Assembly (NCBI RefSeq): GCF_026967935.1
Contig: NZ_JAPVBL010000004.1
Coordinates: 248,001-312,000 of the forward strand
From: Modestobacter sp. VKM Ac-2982
Lineage (GTDB): Bacteria; Actinomycetota; Actinomycetes; Mycobacteriales; Geodermatophilaceae
Length of the DNA stretch: 64,000 nt
Direction: 5' to 3'
The notes under the pieces were generated by a model. That model was not told the DNA's origin. It made no database searches and saw only the letters and a program-made list of their open reading frames with translations. Made by a program: the position numbers and the translations under genes. Below are positions 1 through 7,986 of this stretch, one piece after another. Every line of letters starts with the position of its first letter. Positions within the stretch are counted from its first letter, which is position 1.

Positions 1-98
1 ACACCGGGGCCGGTGAGCTGCATGGCGCCGTAGCCGAGGCGGTGGACGGTCAGGTCCCCACCGAGGTCGAAGGTCTGCGGGGTGGTGGCGGTCGTCAT
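1..98 (-). CDS. Aldo/keto reductase, N-terminal fragment cut by window edge
   Basis: Only the first 32 codons are visible; the gene continues left of the window. It starts MTTATTPQTFDLGG and reaches HRLGYGAMQLTGPG, the glycine-rich first strand of the aldo/keto reductase barrel. The ATG follows an AGGAGGACCC ribosome site. It closely matches the N-terminus of the complete reductase at 37148 (HRIGYGAMQLAGPH), so the two are paralogues. It diverges from the transporter at 266, leaving a 167-bp shared upstream region. Substrate unknown. Confidence 0.8.
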   Translation of the reverse strand, partial: MTTATTPQTFDLGGDLTVHRLGYGAMQLTGPG

Positions 99-265
99 GG
101 GTCCTCCTGCGCGTCGGGTGTCCGGTGCCCGTGGCCGTGCCAGCGGGTCGTGTTGTGCACAAGCAGTCGTGTTCGTCGACCCTTCCCGTCTCCGCCGACT
201 GTGACCGGCCCCACCCGCCGTCCCCCGCCGTCGACCAGCACCCACGGCTGGAGGAAGGTGGCCCG

Positions 266-1546
266 GTGCAACGAGGGGGGCCGGCCCAGCCGAGAGGGCG
301 GGCCGGGACGACGGCCCTGCCGTTCCTCCTGCTCGCCGGGGTGGTCCTGGTCGCACTGAACCTGCGCGGCCCGCTGGTGGCGATCGCCCCCGTGGTCGAC
401 GCCATGCGGGCCGACCTGCAGCTCTCCACCGGCACGATCGGGCTGCTGACCAGCATCCCGGTGCTCTGCTTCGGACTGGCCGCCCCGCTGGCCTCGCTGC
501 TCATCGCCCGCACGGGTGTCCACCGCGCGGTCGTCGTCTCGATGGCCGGGGTCCTCGCCGGCACGCTGCTCCGCTCGCTGGGCAGCCCAACGGCGGCGAT
601 CGCGGGCACCGTCGTCATGGGCCTGGCGATCACCGTCGGCAACGTCGTCGTCCCGGTCGTCATCGGCCGCGACTTCCCCGGTGCCACCAACGTGGTCACC
701 GCCGCCTACACCGCCGCCCTGAACATCGGTTCCACGCTCACCTCCGCGCTCACCGCCCCCCTCGCCGACCTGGTCGGCTGGCAGCTGGCCCTGGCCGCCT
801 GGGGGCTCCTGGTCGTCGTCGCGGCCACCGTCTGGACCGCCGCACTGCGCCAGCAGGTCGCCCGCACCGCCGCGGCCGAGGCGGCGGGCACCGCGCCGCC
901 GCCGGCACCGGTCGAGCCCGGCCGCTCGGTCTGGCGACAGCCGGCGGCCTGGGGCCTGACGCTGGCCTTCGCCGGCCAGGCGTTCAGCTACTACGGGGCG
1001 ACCGCCTGGTTGCCCACCCTGCTGGCCGACGTGAACGGGATGACCCGGGCGGCCGCCGGCGCCAGCTCCGCGCTGTTCCAGGTGTTCGCCGTCGTCGGCG
1101 CCTTCGCCGTGCCCGCACTGGTGGCCTGGTGGAAGCGCCCGTCACTGGTGCTGCTCGCGGTGACCGTGGTCTGGGCCGCGCTGCCGCTGGGGCTGCTGAC
1201 CGCCCCGTCGCAGTGGGCGCTGTGGTGCTCGCTGGCCGGGATCGCCCAGGGTGGTGGCATCACCGTCGTCTTCATCGCGATCGTGCGCCGGTCCCGGGAC
1301 CTGACCGAGAACCGCCGGCTCTCGGCGATGGTGCAGGGTGGCGGTTACGTCGTGGCCGCGACCGGCCCCCTGGTGATCGGCACCGTGCACGAGGCGAGCG
1401 GTGGCTGGAGCGCACCGCTGCTGGTCATCCTGGGCTCCGTGATCGTCATGGCAGTGGCCGGCACGGCATCCGCCGGTGGCCGGACCGAGAACGCAACCGA
1501 GGCGGGGCCGGTACCGGTCCCCGCGGGGAAGGAACACCGTGGGTGA
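266..1546 (+). CDS. MFS transporter, CynX/NimT-like
   Basis: Predicted 426-residue inner-membrane permease with about 12 hydrophobic segments. Early residues read ALNLRGPLVAIAPVVDAM, the pattern of the CynX/NimT (cyanate and 2-nitroimidazole transporter) branch of the major facilitator superfamily. The frame stays open upstream to 125, but GTG 266 has a GAGGAAGG ribosome site eight bases upstream and the hydrophobic region begins about 18 residues later, so I chose it. Its last 8 bases overlap the phosphatase gene, so the two are probably co-transcribed. The real substrate cannot be read from sequence. Confidence 0.82.
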   Translation: MQRGGPAQPRGRAGTTALPFLLLAGVVLVALNLRGPLVAIAPVVDAMRADLQLSTGTIGLLTSIPVLCFGLAAPLASLLIARTGVHRAVVVSMAGVLAGTLLRSLGSPTAAIAGTVVMGLAITVGNVVVPVVIGRDFPGATNVVTAAYTAALNIGSTLTSALTAPLADLVGWQLALAAWGLLVVVAATVWTAALRQQVARTAAAEAAGTAPPPAPVEPGRSVWRQPAAWGLTLAFAGQAFSYYGATAWLPTLLADVNGMTRAAAGASSALFQVFAVVGAFAVPALVAWWKRPSLVLLAVTVVWAALPLGLLTAPSQWALWCSLAGIAQGGGITVVFIAIVRRSRDLTENRRLSAMVQGGGYVVAATGPLVIGTVHEASGGWSAPLLVILGSVIVMAVAGTASAGGRTENATEAGPVPVPAGKEHRG

Positions 1547-2138
1547 ACTGGTGGTCGTCCGGCACGGACAGACCGAGTGGAGCGCGAGCGGGCAGCACAC
1601 CGGCCTGACCGACCTGCCGCTGTTGCCGAACGGTGAGGACGACGGCCGGCGGCTGCGCTCGGTGCTCGAGCAGCGGGAGATCACGCACGCCTTCGTCAGC
1701 CCGCTGGTCCGGGCCCGGCACACCGCCGAGCTCGCCGGTCTGTTCGAGGACGGCATCGACACCCGGCTGGAGCCCGACCTCGTCGAGGTGGACTACGGCG
1801 GCTGGGAGGGGCTGACGACGCCGGAGATCAGCGAGCGGGTCGGCCGGTCCTGGTCGCTGTGGCACGACGGCACGGTCCCCGGCGACACCCCGGGCGAGAC
1901 GCTGGCGCAGGTGGCCGAGCGGGTCGACCGGGTGCTGGAGAAGGCCCGCCCGCTGCTCGCCGACGGCGATGTCGCACTGGTGGCGCACGGGCACGTGCTC
2001 CGGGTCCTCGCCGCCCGCTGGATCGGGTTCGGCCCCGAGCAGGGCGCGCTGCTCCCCCTCGCCACCGGCCGGTACGGCACGCTCGGGTTCGAGCACGAGT
2101 GGCCTGCGCTGACCAGCTGGAACGCCGGCTGCCCCTGA
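1539..2138 (+). CDS. Histidine phosphatase, acid phosphatase Rv3214-like
   Basis: A 199-residue phosphoglycerate-mutase-superfamily phosphatase. The catalytic RHG motif is in VVVRHGQTEWS near residue 9, and the second histidine is in VALVAHGHVLR. The stretch DYGGWEGLTTPEI and the ending GFEHEWPAL recall the mycobacterial Rv3214 acid phosphatase, so broad phosphomonoesterase activity is more likely than glycolytic mutase. The GTG start has GGGGAAGGAA upstream and overlaps the transporter stop by 8 bases, indicating translational coupling. The link between transporter and phosphatase is unexplained; perhaps one helps take up what the other releases. Confidence 0.85.
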   Translation: MGELVVVRHGQTEWSASGQHTGLTDLPLLPNGEDDGRRLRSVLEQREITHAFVSPLVRARHTAELAGLFEDGIDTRLEPDLVEVDYGGWEGLTTPEISERVGRSWSLWHDGTVPGDTPGETLAQVAERVDRVLEKARPLLADGDVALVAHGHVLRVLAARWIGFGPEQGALLPLATGRYGTLGFEHEWPALTSWNAGCP

Positions 2139-2157
2139 TCCGCCACGCCGTCCCAGG

Positions 2158-2182
2158 TTCGATCAGGTGCCCTGATCACCGA
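2158..2182. repeat. Palindromic repeat copy 1 (GATCAGG-N3-CCTGATC)
   Basis: A 25-base unit with 7-bp arms GATCAGG (2161-2167) and CCTGATC (2171-2177) around TGC. A second copy lies at 2221-2245 in the same orientation; only bases near the central triplet differ. The two copies flank a long hairpin between convergent genes. No third copy was seen in the window. Confidence 0.75.
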
Positions 2183-2184
2183 CT

Positions 2185-2216
2185 GTCCCCCCGCACCAAC
2201 GCTGGTGTGGGGGGAC
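2185..2216. terminator. Bidirectional terminator hairpin
   Basis: A 14-bp stem (2185-2198 with 2203-2216, one G-T pair) closes a 4-base loop. It lies between the convergent phosphatase (+) and EAL (-) genes, 46 bases past one stop and 48 past the other, so it can serve both. There is no T-tract, as is common in high-GC actinobacteria. Confidence 0.65.
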
Positions 2217-2220
2217 CGTG

Positions 2221-2245
2221 TTCGATCAGGGGACCTGATCACCGA
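2221..2245. repeat. Palindromic repeat copy 2 (GATCAGG-N3-CCTGATC)
   Basis: The second copy of the 25-base unit at 2158, with central triplet GGA and the same 7-bp arms (2224-2230, 2234-2240). It ends 18 bases before the stop of the EAL gene. Confidence 0.75.
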
Positions 2246-2263
2246 TGACGGGCTGGGCCTGCG

Positions 2264-3343
2264 TCAGGCGAAGGCGAGCTCCGGCTCGGCCTCGGGCTCC
2301 GGGCGCACCGGCCGGCCGAACAGCCAGCCCTGCCCGAGGTCGGCCCCCACCGAACGCGCCTGGTCGGCGATCCGCTCGGACTCGATCCCCTCGGCGACCA
2401 CCACACCGCCCTGCAGGTGGGTCAGCTCGGTGAGGGCCCGGGCGATGGCGTGCGCACCGGGTTCGTGCAGCCGGCACACCAGGGTCTTGCTGAGCTTGAC
2501 GACGTCGGGGCGGACCACGCTGACCAGCGCCAGGCTCGACCAGCCGACGCCGACGTCGTCCAGCGCGACCCGCCAGCCCAGCGACCGGTGGTGCTCCAGC
2601 ACCGAGAGCAGGTGCTCGTGGTCGATCACCGCGTGCGAGGCGACCACCTCGAAGACCAGCTGCCGTGGGTCGATGCCGCTGTCGTGCACCGCCCGCTCGG
2701 TGCTGGCCAGGCAGACCGAGGGCCGGTGCACGGCTGCCGGGTCGGAGTTCACGTAGAGGTCGGCGCTGCCCAGCCACCCGGCCGCGCCGCGGATCGCCGC
2801 CTCGCGGGCCACCCGGTCCAGCCGGCGCAGCCAGCCGGCCCGCTGGGCGAGGAAGAACAGGTCGCCGCCGCCGACCTCGCGCCCGTCCACCCGGCCGCGC
2901 AGCAGCGCCTCGTGGCCGACCATGCCACCGGTCGTGAGCGACATGATCGGCTGGTAGACCGGCCACAGCTCGGCATCGGTGAGCAGTGCCATCTCCACGG
3001 TCACCCCGCGGCGGGCCAGCTCGACGGCGAGCGTGGGGGCGGTGAGCAGCCGGGTGGCCAGGGCGACCCCGTCGCCGGGCGGGTCGGTGGTCACCCGGAC
3101 GGCCTCGGTCTCGGCGGCGGTGAGCTCGCGGGCCAGCCGCTGGAACAGCCGGTCGACCCGCCGGCCGCCCTCGTCGTCGACGATGTCCAGCAGACCGGGC
3201 GCAGTGCCGATCCGCAGCCCCATCGCCCCGGCGATCCGGGAGATGCTGGGCAGCACGTGGCTGAGCGTGCTGGCCAGCAACAGCCGGCGAGCGCGCTGGG
3301 GGGTCTCCCAGGAGGGACGGACGACGTCGGCAGGCCCGTTCAC
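2264..3343 (-). CDS. EAL-domain protein, probable c-di-GMP phosphodiesterase
   Basis: About 359 residues. The C-terminal half is an EAL domain that hydrolyses or binds cyclic di-GMP: EALLRGR, a metal-binding DDVGVGW (usually DDFGTG), VKLSK with the catalytic lysine, VAEGIE and GQGWLFGRP. The key acidic residues and the lysine look present, although the loop is divergent, so activity is likely but not certain. The N-terminal ~130 residues match nothing I recognise; there is no GGDEF domain and no membrane segment, so it should be cytosolic. GTG 3343 is the chosen start; ATG 3424 is possible and neither has a clear ribosome site. Divergent from the TetR gene. Confidence 0.82.
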   Translation of the reverse strand: MNGPADVVRPSWETPQRARRLLLASTLSHVLPSISRIAGAMGLRIGTAPGLLDIVDDEGGRRVDRLFQRLARELTAAETEAVRVTTDPPGDGVALATRLLTAPTLAVELARRGVTVEMALLTDAELWPVYQPIMSLTTGGMVGHEALLRGRVDGREVGGGDLFFLAQRAGWLRRLDRVAREAAIRGAAGWLGSADLYVNSDPAAVHRPSVCLASTERAVHDSGIDPRQLVFEVVASHAVIDHEHLLSVLEHHRSLGWRVALDDVGVGWSSLALVSVVRPDVVKLSKTLVCRLHEPGAHAIARALTELTHLQGGVVVAEGIESERIADQARSVGADLGQGWLFGRPVRPEPEAEPELAFA

Positions 3344-3450
3344 TGCTGCAGGATGACCGACGGTGACCCCGCGAACACGCAGGCGCGCGGACCCGGGTAC
3401 CACCGCGTCCGGCTTGCGGGGCATCACACGCCGCTGAAGATCAACTCGGC

Positions 3451-3456
3451 TACTGT
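3451..3456 (+). promoter_or_regulatory. Possible -10 element for leaderless TetR gene
   Basis: TACTGT ends seven bases before GTG 3464. There is no ribosome site before that GTG, as expected for a leaderless mRNA starting at the start codon, which is frequent in actinobacteria. No good -35 box is visible. Confidence 0.35.
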
Positions 3457-3463
3457 CCCAGGT

Positions 3464-4084
3464 GTGCCTCCCCTTACTCCCGCCGACGGTGCTCCCTCCG
3501 GCCGTGGCGGCCGGCCCCGCGACCCTTCCCGTGACGGGGCCATCCGGGCGGCGATCCTCCAGGTGCTGGCAGAGTCCGGCTACGGGGCGCTGACCATGGA
3601 CGCCGTCGCCTCGGCCGCCGGCGTCGGCAAGGCCACGATCTACCGGCGGTGGCGGACCAAGTCCGAGCTGGTCGCCGACGCGGTGGCCGAGCTGAGCGAG
3701 AAGTCGATCGAGCCGCCGGACACCGGCTCGCTGGAGGGCGACCTCCGGCTGCTGCTGCGCTGGCTGGTCGAGGCGGTCAACGGCCCGCTCGGTGCCGCCA
3801 CGCTGTCGCTGCTGTCGGCCCTGCCGCACGAGCCGGAGCTCCGCCAGGCCTTCCACCAGGGCCCGATGGAGGTCTGGAGCTCGACGTTCCGTCAGGTGTG
3901 GGAGCGGGCCGAGGCCCGCGGCGAGGTGCACCCGGCTGCGCTGGGCACCGCGGTGGCCTCGACGGCGAGCTCGCCGATCCTGCAGCGCTGGCTCTTCGGC
4001 GGGGGGCCGGTCCCGGTCGAGTTCGCCGACGAGGTGCTCACCGACGTCGTCCTGCCGCTGGTCGAGGCCCGCCGCGCGGCCTGA
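3464..4084 (+). CDS. TetR/AcrR family transcriptional regulator
   Basis: A 206-residue repressor-type regulator. The DNA-binding helix-turn-helix is at about residues 40-75 (ALTMDAVASAAGVGKATIYR followed by RWRTKSELV), preceded by a basic GRGGRPRDPSRD tail. The C-terminal ligand domain resembles the TetR_C_11/16 type. The ligand is unknown. It is divergent from the EAL gene with about 120 bp between and convergent on copA; no transporter is adjacent on its own strand, so the target is not obvious. GTG 3464 gives a normal family length and fits a leaderless start. Confidence 0.85.
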   Translation: MPPLTPADGAPSGRGGRPRDPSRDGAIRAAILQVLAESGYGALTMDAVASAAGVGKATIYRRWRTKSELVADAVAELSEKSIEPPDTGSLEGDLRLLLRWLVEAVNGPLGAATLSLLSALPHEPELRQAFHQGPMEVWSSTFRQVWERAEARGEVHPAALGTAVASTASSPILQRWLFGGGPVPVEFADEVLTDVVLPLVEARRAA

Positions 4085-4106
4085 GCCCCCGCCTGCGCCG
4101 GCGGCC

Positions 4107-6395
4107 TCAGGCCGCCGGCGCGCTGGACCGGAAGGCCCGCAGCCGCAGGCTGTTGGTGACCACCAGCACGGAGGACGCCGCCATCGCCAGCCCGGCCAGC
4201 AGCGGGTTGAGGAACCCCAGGGCGGCCAACGGCACGAGCGCGACGTTGTAGGCGAACGCCCAGAACAGGTTGCCCTTGATCACCGCGAGGGTCCGCCGGG
4301 AGAGCCGGACGGCGTCGACCGCGGCGTCCAGGTCGGCGCGCACCAGCGTCAGGTCGCTGGCCTCGATCGCGACGTCGGTGCCCGAGCCCATCGCCAGCCC
4401 GAGGTCGGCCTGGGCCAGCGCGGGGGCGTCGTTCACGCCGTCCCCGACCATCGCCACCACCCGGCCCTGCGCCTGCAGCTCCCGGACGACGTCGACCTTG
4501 CCCGCGGGCAGCACCCCGGCGACGACCTCCCCGCGGTCGGGGTCCAGCCCGACCGAGCGGGCCACGGCCGCGGCGGCACCGGCGTTGTCACCGGTCAGCA
4601 GCACCGGGGCCAGGCCCAGCTCCCGCAGCCGCACGATCGCCGCCGCACTGGTGGGCTTGACGGTGTCGGCGACGACGCAGACCCCGGCGACCGCGCCGTC
4701 CACGGCGACCAGGACGGCGGTCTGCCCGGCCTGCTCGGCCCGCTCGACCACCGCGGCCAGGTCGGCCGGCACCGGGCCCGGCATCGCCGAGGTCCGGCCG
4801 ACGACGACGTCCCGGCCCTCGACCCGGCCCTGCACGCCGATCCCCTGCTCGCTGGCGAAGCCCTCGACCTCGGGGAGCTCCCCGGCGCCGGCGACGATCG
4901 CCCGGGCGATCGGGTGCTCGGAGCCGGCCTCCACCGCAGCCGCCAGCCGGAGCGTCTCCGGGTGCCCGGCCACCTCCACCAGGCTCATCTGCCCGGTGGT
5001 GACGGTGCCGGTCTTGTCCAGCAGCACGGTGTCGACCCGACGGGTGCTCTCCAGCACCTCCGGGCCCTTGATCAGCACGCCGAGCTGGGCGCCGCGACCG
5101 GTGCCGACCAGCAGTGCGGTGGGCGTGGCCAGGCCCAGGGCGCACGGGCAGGCGATGACGAGCACGGCGACCGCGGCGGTGAAGGCCGCCGTGACGTCGC
5201 CGGTCACGACCAGCCAGGTGACCAGGGTGGCCACCGCGATGAGCAGGACGACGGGGACGAAGACCGCCGAGACCCGGTCGGCCAGCCGCTGCACCGGCGC
5301 CTTGCCGCTCTGCGCCTGGGTGACCAGTCGGCCGAGCTGGGCCAGCGTCGTGTCCGTGCCCACCCGGGTCGCCTCGACGACCAGCCGGCCGCCGACGTTG
5401 ACCGTCGCCCCGGTGACCCGGTCGCCGGCGGAGACCTCGACCGGCACGCTCTCCCCGGTCAGCATCGACAGGTCGACCGCGGAGCTGCCGCTGACGACGA
5501 CGCCGTCGGTGGCGACCTTCTCCCCCGGCCGGACGACGAACCGCATCCCCACGGCGAGCTGGGCGATGGGCACCCGCACCTCGCGCCCGTCCTGCAGCAC
5601 CGCGGCGTCCTTGGCCCCCAGCTCGAGCAGGGCGGTCAGCGCGGCCCCGGACCGGCGCTTGGCGCGCGCCTCGGCCCAGCGGCCGGCGAGCAGGAAGACG
5701 GTGACCGCCGCGGCCACCTCCAGGTAGATCTCGTGCGTGCCGGCGCCGCGCTCGGGGAGGAGGGTGAACTCCATCCGCATGCCCGGCATCCCCGCGTCAC
5801 CGAAGAACAGCGCCCACAGCGACCACAGGTAGGCAGCGCTGATCCCGATCGAGACCAGGGTGTCCATCGTGCTGGCGCCGTGCCGGGCGTTGACCACCGC
5901 GGCGCGGTGGAACGGCCAGGCGCCCCAGACCGCGACCGGGCTGGCCAGGGTGAGGGCCAGCCACTGCCAGTTGTCGAACTGCAGCGCCGGGACCATCGAC
6001 AGCACCAGGACCGGCAGGGTGAGCGCGGCGCTGACCAGCAGCCGCTGCCGCAGCGCGGCCTCCGGCGTCCGGGCCGCCTCGTCCGGGGCCCCGGCGTCGT
6101 CCTCGGTGACCGGCGGGGCCGGCAGCGCGGCGGAGTAGCCGGCGGCAGCGACCGTGGCCACCAGCTGGTCGGGGTCGACCCGCGCCGGGTCGAACCGGAC
6201 GGTCGCGGCCTCGGTGGCGTAGTTGACGCTGGCCTGCACGCCGTCGAGCTTGTTGAGCTTGCGCTCGATCCGGTTCGCGCAGCTCGCGCAGGTCATGCCG
6301 GTGATCTCGAGGCGGACCTCGTCCTCGGCAACCAGGCCCTCACCGGCAGCCGGGGCCCCGGCTGCCGGTCGTTCCGCCTGGGGCCCGGCGCTCAT
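4107..6395 (-). CDS. copA: Copper-translocating P1B-type ATPase
   Basis: A 762-residue heavy-metal exporter that pumps Cu(I) out of the cytoplasm using ATP. One N-terminal HMA domain carries GMTCASC (residues 33-39). The membrane CPC metal motif is in [14 protein letters not shown] (about 416-420), the phosphorylated aspartate in [11 protein letters not shown] (about 460), the HP motif in EHPIA (about 495) and the hinge in GDGVNDAP (about 652). The last membrane pair has the YN and MAASS residues typical of copper rather than zinc pumps. Its ATG overlaps the copZ stop by 4 bases (ATGA), and it is the third gene of csoR-copZ-copA. Confidence 0.95.
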   Translation of the reverse strand: MSAGPQAERPAAGAPAAGEGLVAEDEVRLEITGMTCASCANRIERKLNKLDGVQASVNYATEAATVRFDPARVDPDQLVATVAAAGYSAALPAPPVTEDDAGAPDEAARTPEAALRQRLLVSAALTLPVLVLSMVPALQFDNWQWLALTLASPVAVWGAWPFHRAAVVNARHGASTMDTLVSIGISAAYLWSLWALFFGDAGMPGMRMEFTLLPERGAGTHEIYLEVAAAVTVFLLAGRWAEARAKRRSGAALTALLELGAKDAAVLQDGREVRVPIAQLAVGMRFVVRPGEKVATDGVVVSGSSAVDLSMLTGESVPVEVSAGDRVTGATVNVGGRLVVEATRVGTDTTLAQLGRLVTQAQSGKAPVQRLADRVSAVFVPVVLLIAVATLVTWLVVTGDVTAAFTAAVAVLVIACPCALGLATPTALLVGTGRGAQLGVLIKGPEVLESTRRVDTVLLDKTGTVTTGQMSLVEVAGHPETLRLAAAVEAGSEHPIARAIVAGAGELPEVEGFASEQGIGVQGRVEGRDVVVGRTSAMPGPVPADLAAVVERAEQAGQTAVLVAVDGAVAGVCVVADTVKPTSAAAIVRLRELGLAPVLLTGDNAGAAAAVARSVGLDPDRGEVVAGVLPAGKVDVVRELQAQGRVVAMVGDGVNDAPALAQADLGLAMGSGTDVAIEASDLTLVRADLDAAVDAVRLSRRTLAVIKGNLFWAFAYNVALVPLAALGFLNPLLAGLAMAASSVLVVTNSLRLRAFRSSAPAA

Positions 6396-6598
6396 GCCGG
6401 CTGGGCGGTGTAGTCGCCCGCTTCCGCCACGGCGGCCTGCACCTGGTCGGTGGTGACGTCGCCGACGACGTGCAGCCGGCCGGTGGCCAGGTCGACGTCG
6501 ACCTCCTGCACGCCGGAGAGCTCGTTGACCTCCTCGGTGACGGAGGCGACGCAGTGCTGGCAGGTCATGCCGGTGACGGTGAAGTCCAGGGTCTGCAC
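6392..6598 (-). CDS. copZ: Copper chaperone, HMA domain
   Basis: A 68-residue single HMA domain with the metal site GMTCQHC at about residues 9-15. Such proteins carry Cu(I) in the cytoplasm to the ATPase. The frame is open further upstream, but GTG 6598 gives the usual chaperone length and has GGAG in GAGGAGAGAACC upstream. It sits 25 bases after csoR and overlaps copA by 4 bases, so it is translated with the pump. Confidence 0.92.
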   Translation of the reverse strand: MQTLDFTVTGMTCQHCVASVTEEVNELSGVQEVDVDLATGRLHVVGDVTTDQVQAAVAEAGDYTAQPA

Positions 6599-6623
6599 GG
6601 TGGTTCTCTCCTCGGGAGCTGGG

Positions 6624-6917
6624 TCAGGAACGGACGAGCCGGGCGATGGCCGCGGACGCCTCGGCGATCTTGGCGTCGGCGGCGGCACCGTCGTCCTCGG
6701 CGCTGCTGGCGACGGCCTCACGCACGCAGTGCGCCAGGTGGTCGTCGAGCAGGCCGATGGCGACCGCCTGCAGCGCCTTGGTCGCGGCGGACACCTGGGT
6801 GAGGACGTCGATGCAGTACGTGTCGTCCTCGACCATCCGCGCGATGCCGCGGACCTGGCCCTCCACGCGCTTGAGGCGCGCGAGCACCTGGTCCTTGTTG
6901 CCGTCGTAGCCCGTCAT
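6624..6917 (-). CDS. csoR: CsoR-type copper-sensing repressor
   Basis: A 97-residue all-helical repressor. The Cu(I) ligand set C-H-C is visible as DTYCIDV, then DDHLAHCVRE. Copper binding releases the repressor from its operator. It heads the copZ-copA operon and an operator-like palindrome lies directly upstream, so it probably represses itself and the pump. ATG 6917 is preferred; ATG 6929 (MVVG extension) would lie inside the operator. Other family members sense Ni or Co, but the C-H-C ligands and neighbours argue for copper. Confidence 0.93.
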   Translation of the reverse strand: MTGYDGNKDQVLARLKRVEGQVRGIARMVEDDTYCIDVLTQVSAATKALQAVAIGLLDDHLAHCVREAVASSAEDDGAAADAKIAEASAAIARLVRS

Positions 6918-6928
6918 GCCGACCACCA

Positions 6929-6943
6929 TACCCCTGGGGGGTA
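6929..6943. promoter_or_regulatory. CsoR operator
   Basis: TACCCCTGGGGGGTA is a near-perfect palindrome (TACCCC, 3-base centre, GGGGTA) like known CsoR boxes (TACCC...GGGTA). It begins 11 bases upstream of csoR ATG 6917 and ends five bases from the stop of the DUF427 gene, so the csoR promoter must overlap the end of that gene. Confidence 0.8.
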
Positions 6944-6948
6944 GGGGT

Positions 6949-7446
6949 TCACCAGCCGCGCGTGCCGGGTTCGCCCTTGAACGGGCCGACCACCTCGTCG
7001 GTGATCCAGCCGCCGTAGAAGTCGCCGGCCTGCGCCCGCACCGGTTCACCGTCGACCGTCGCGCCGTCCAGCCGGCTCGGGTAGAAGGCCAGCGCGCCGC
7101 GCAGCTGCTCGTAGCCGGCGGTGGGCTGCTCGTAGGACCAGGCGATCGAGGGGTGCCGCACCCCGTCGACGACGGCGTCCCAGTAGGTGGCCATGCCCTT
7201 GAACTCGCACCACGACGAACCGGTGCCCCGCTCCAGCACCCCAGCCTCGACGTCGGCGGACGGCACGTAGAAGACCGGCGGGTGGCTGGTCTCGCAGACC
7301 CGGACCGCCCGGTCGGTGCGGGCGACGACCCGCCCGCCGAGGGTGAGCTCGATCCGTCGTCCGGTCACCTCGGCCGACGGCGGGCGCGGGTAGCTCCAGA
7401 CCGACTCCTGGCCGGGTCCGACGGGGTCACGCGGCGGTGGGTACAC
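6949..7446 (-). CDS. DUF427 domain protein
   Basis: A 165-residue DUF427 protein of unknown biochemical role. Family features include a strand-rich core (TLGGRVVARTDRAVRV), the SSWCEFKGMATYWD segment and a second repeat around AWSYEQPTAGYEQLRGALAFYPSRLD. No signal peptide or membrane helix, so it should be cytosolic. The GTG start gives the typical family length. It lies upstream of csoR on the same strand with the CsoR box in the narrow gap, so it probably has its own promoter. Confidence 0.85.
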   Translation of the reverse strand: MYPPPRDPVGPGQESVWSYPRPPSAEVTGRRIELTLGGRVVARTDRAVRVCETSHPPVFYVPSADVEAGVLERGTGSSWCEFKGMATYWDAVVDGVRHPSIAWSYEQPTAGYEQLRGALAFYPSRLDGATVDGEPVRAQAGDFYGGWITDEVVGPFKGEPGTRGW

Positions 7447-7484
7447 GCCCCGAGTGTGCGCCTCACCGGCGGAGGTCGGTCGGG

Positions 7485-7790
7485 TCAGCGCACCCGGCGG
7501 TAGGTGACCACGGGCTCGCGGCGGTAGGTGACCACCGGCTCGACCCGGCGGCGGTCGGTGCCGCGGACGCGGCGGACGACCTTCCGGGTCACGACGAAGG
7601 TGACGGTCAGGCCGACCACGCTGACGAGCGCGATCCCGGGCGGGCTCTGCAGGAACTCCTGCACCTTCGCCTTGCCCTGGTCGGCCAGGCGCTGCGGGTT
7701 CGTGCGGAACGCCAGGTCGTCCAGGGTGGCCCCCAGCGACTCGCGGGCGGCGTCGATCTCCTGCTGGATCTGCTCAGGGGTCCTCGGCAC
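7485..7790 (-). CDS. DUF3618 envelope protein with repeated tail
   Basis: A 101-residue DUF3618 protein. The N-terminal signature PEQIQQEIDAARESLGATLD is followed by one hydrophobic helix (GIALVSVVGLTVTFVV) and a very basic tail. The tail repeats EPVVTYRR twice, encoded by a 24-bp tandem repeat. DUF3618 proteins are small membrane-associated actinobacterial proteins of unknown function. It is unlinked to the larger DUF3618 gene at 48953 but related in its first domain. Confidence 0.82.
   Translation of the reverse strand: MPRTPEQIQQEIDAARESLGATLDDLAFRTNPQRLADQGKAKVQEFLQSPPGIALVSVVGLTVTFVVTRKVVRRVRGTDRRRVEPVVTYRREPVVTYRRVR
7495..7542. repeat. 24-bp tandem repeat inside DUF3618 gene
   Basis: Two adjacent 24-bp units (7495-7518, 7519-7542) differ at one base and encode the doubled EPVVTYRR tail. 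In-frame copy change would lengthen or shorten the tail by 8 residues. Confidence 0.7.
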
Positions 7791-7854
7791 GGGCGACAGC
7801 CTGCCAGATCGGTTCAGCTACGGCCGAGTGGGAGCCTCCTAGACTCCCTCCAAC

Positions 7855-7935
7855 GCGGGAGTGGTGTAACGGCAGCCACGCCAGACTTAGGATCTGGTGC
7901 CTTCGGGCGTGCGGGTTCGAATCCCGCCTCCCGCA
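7855..7935 (+). tRNA. tRNA-Leu (anticodon TAG)
   Basis: An 81-base class II tRNA. The acceptor stem GCGGGAG (7855-7861) pairs with CTCCCGC (7928-7934), and discriminator A is at 7935. The anticodon stem CCAGA/TCTGG encloses loop CTTAGGA with anticodon TAG at 7888-7890. A long variable arm (TGCCTTCGGGCG region) and the T-loop GGTTCGAATCC are present. CCA is not encoded. It reads CUA and, by wobble, other CUN leucine codons. Confidence 0.95.
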
Positions 7936-7986
7936 CGGGTGGACACCGACGTGCGGCCTCCGGGAGCGAGCGGGTAGGCCTCTCCC

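Noticed and set aside
3792-6413. An 873-codon open frame on the plus strand across copA
   Set aside because: It is antisense to a clear P-type ATPase, is rich in G, R, H and Q, and has no domain or ribosome site. Long shadow frames are normal at this GC content.
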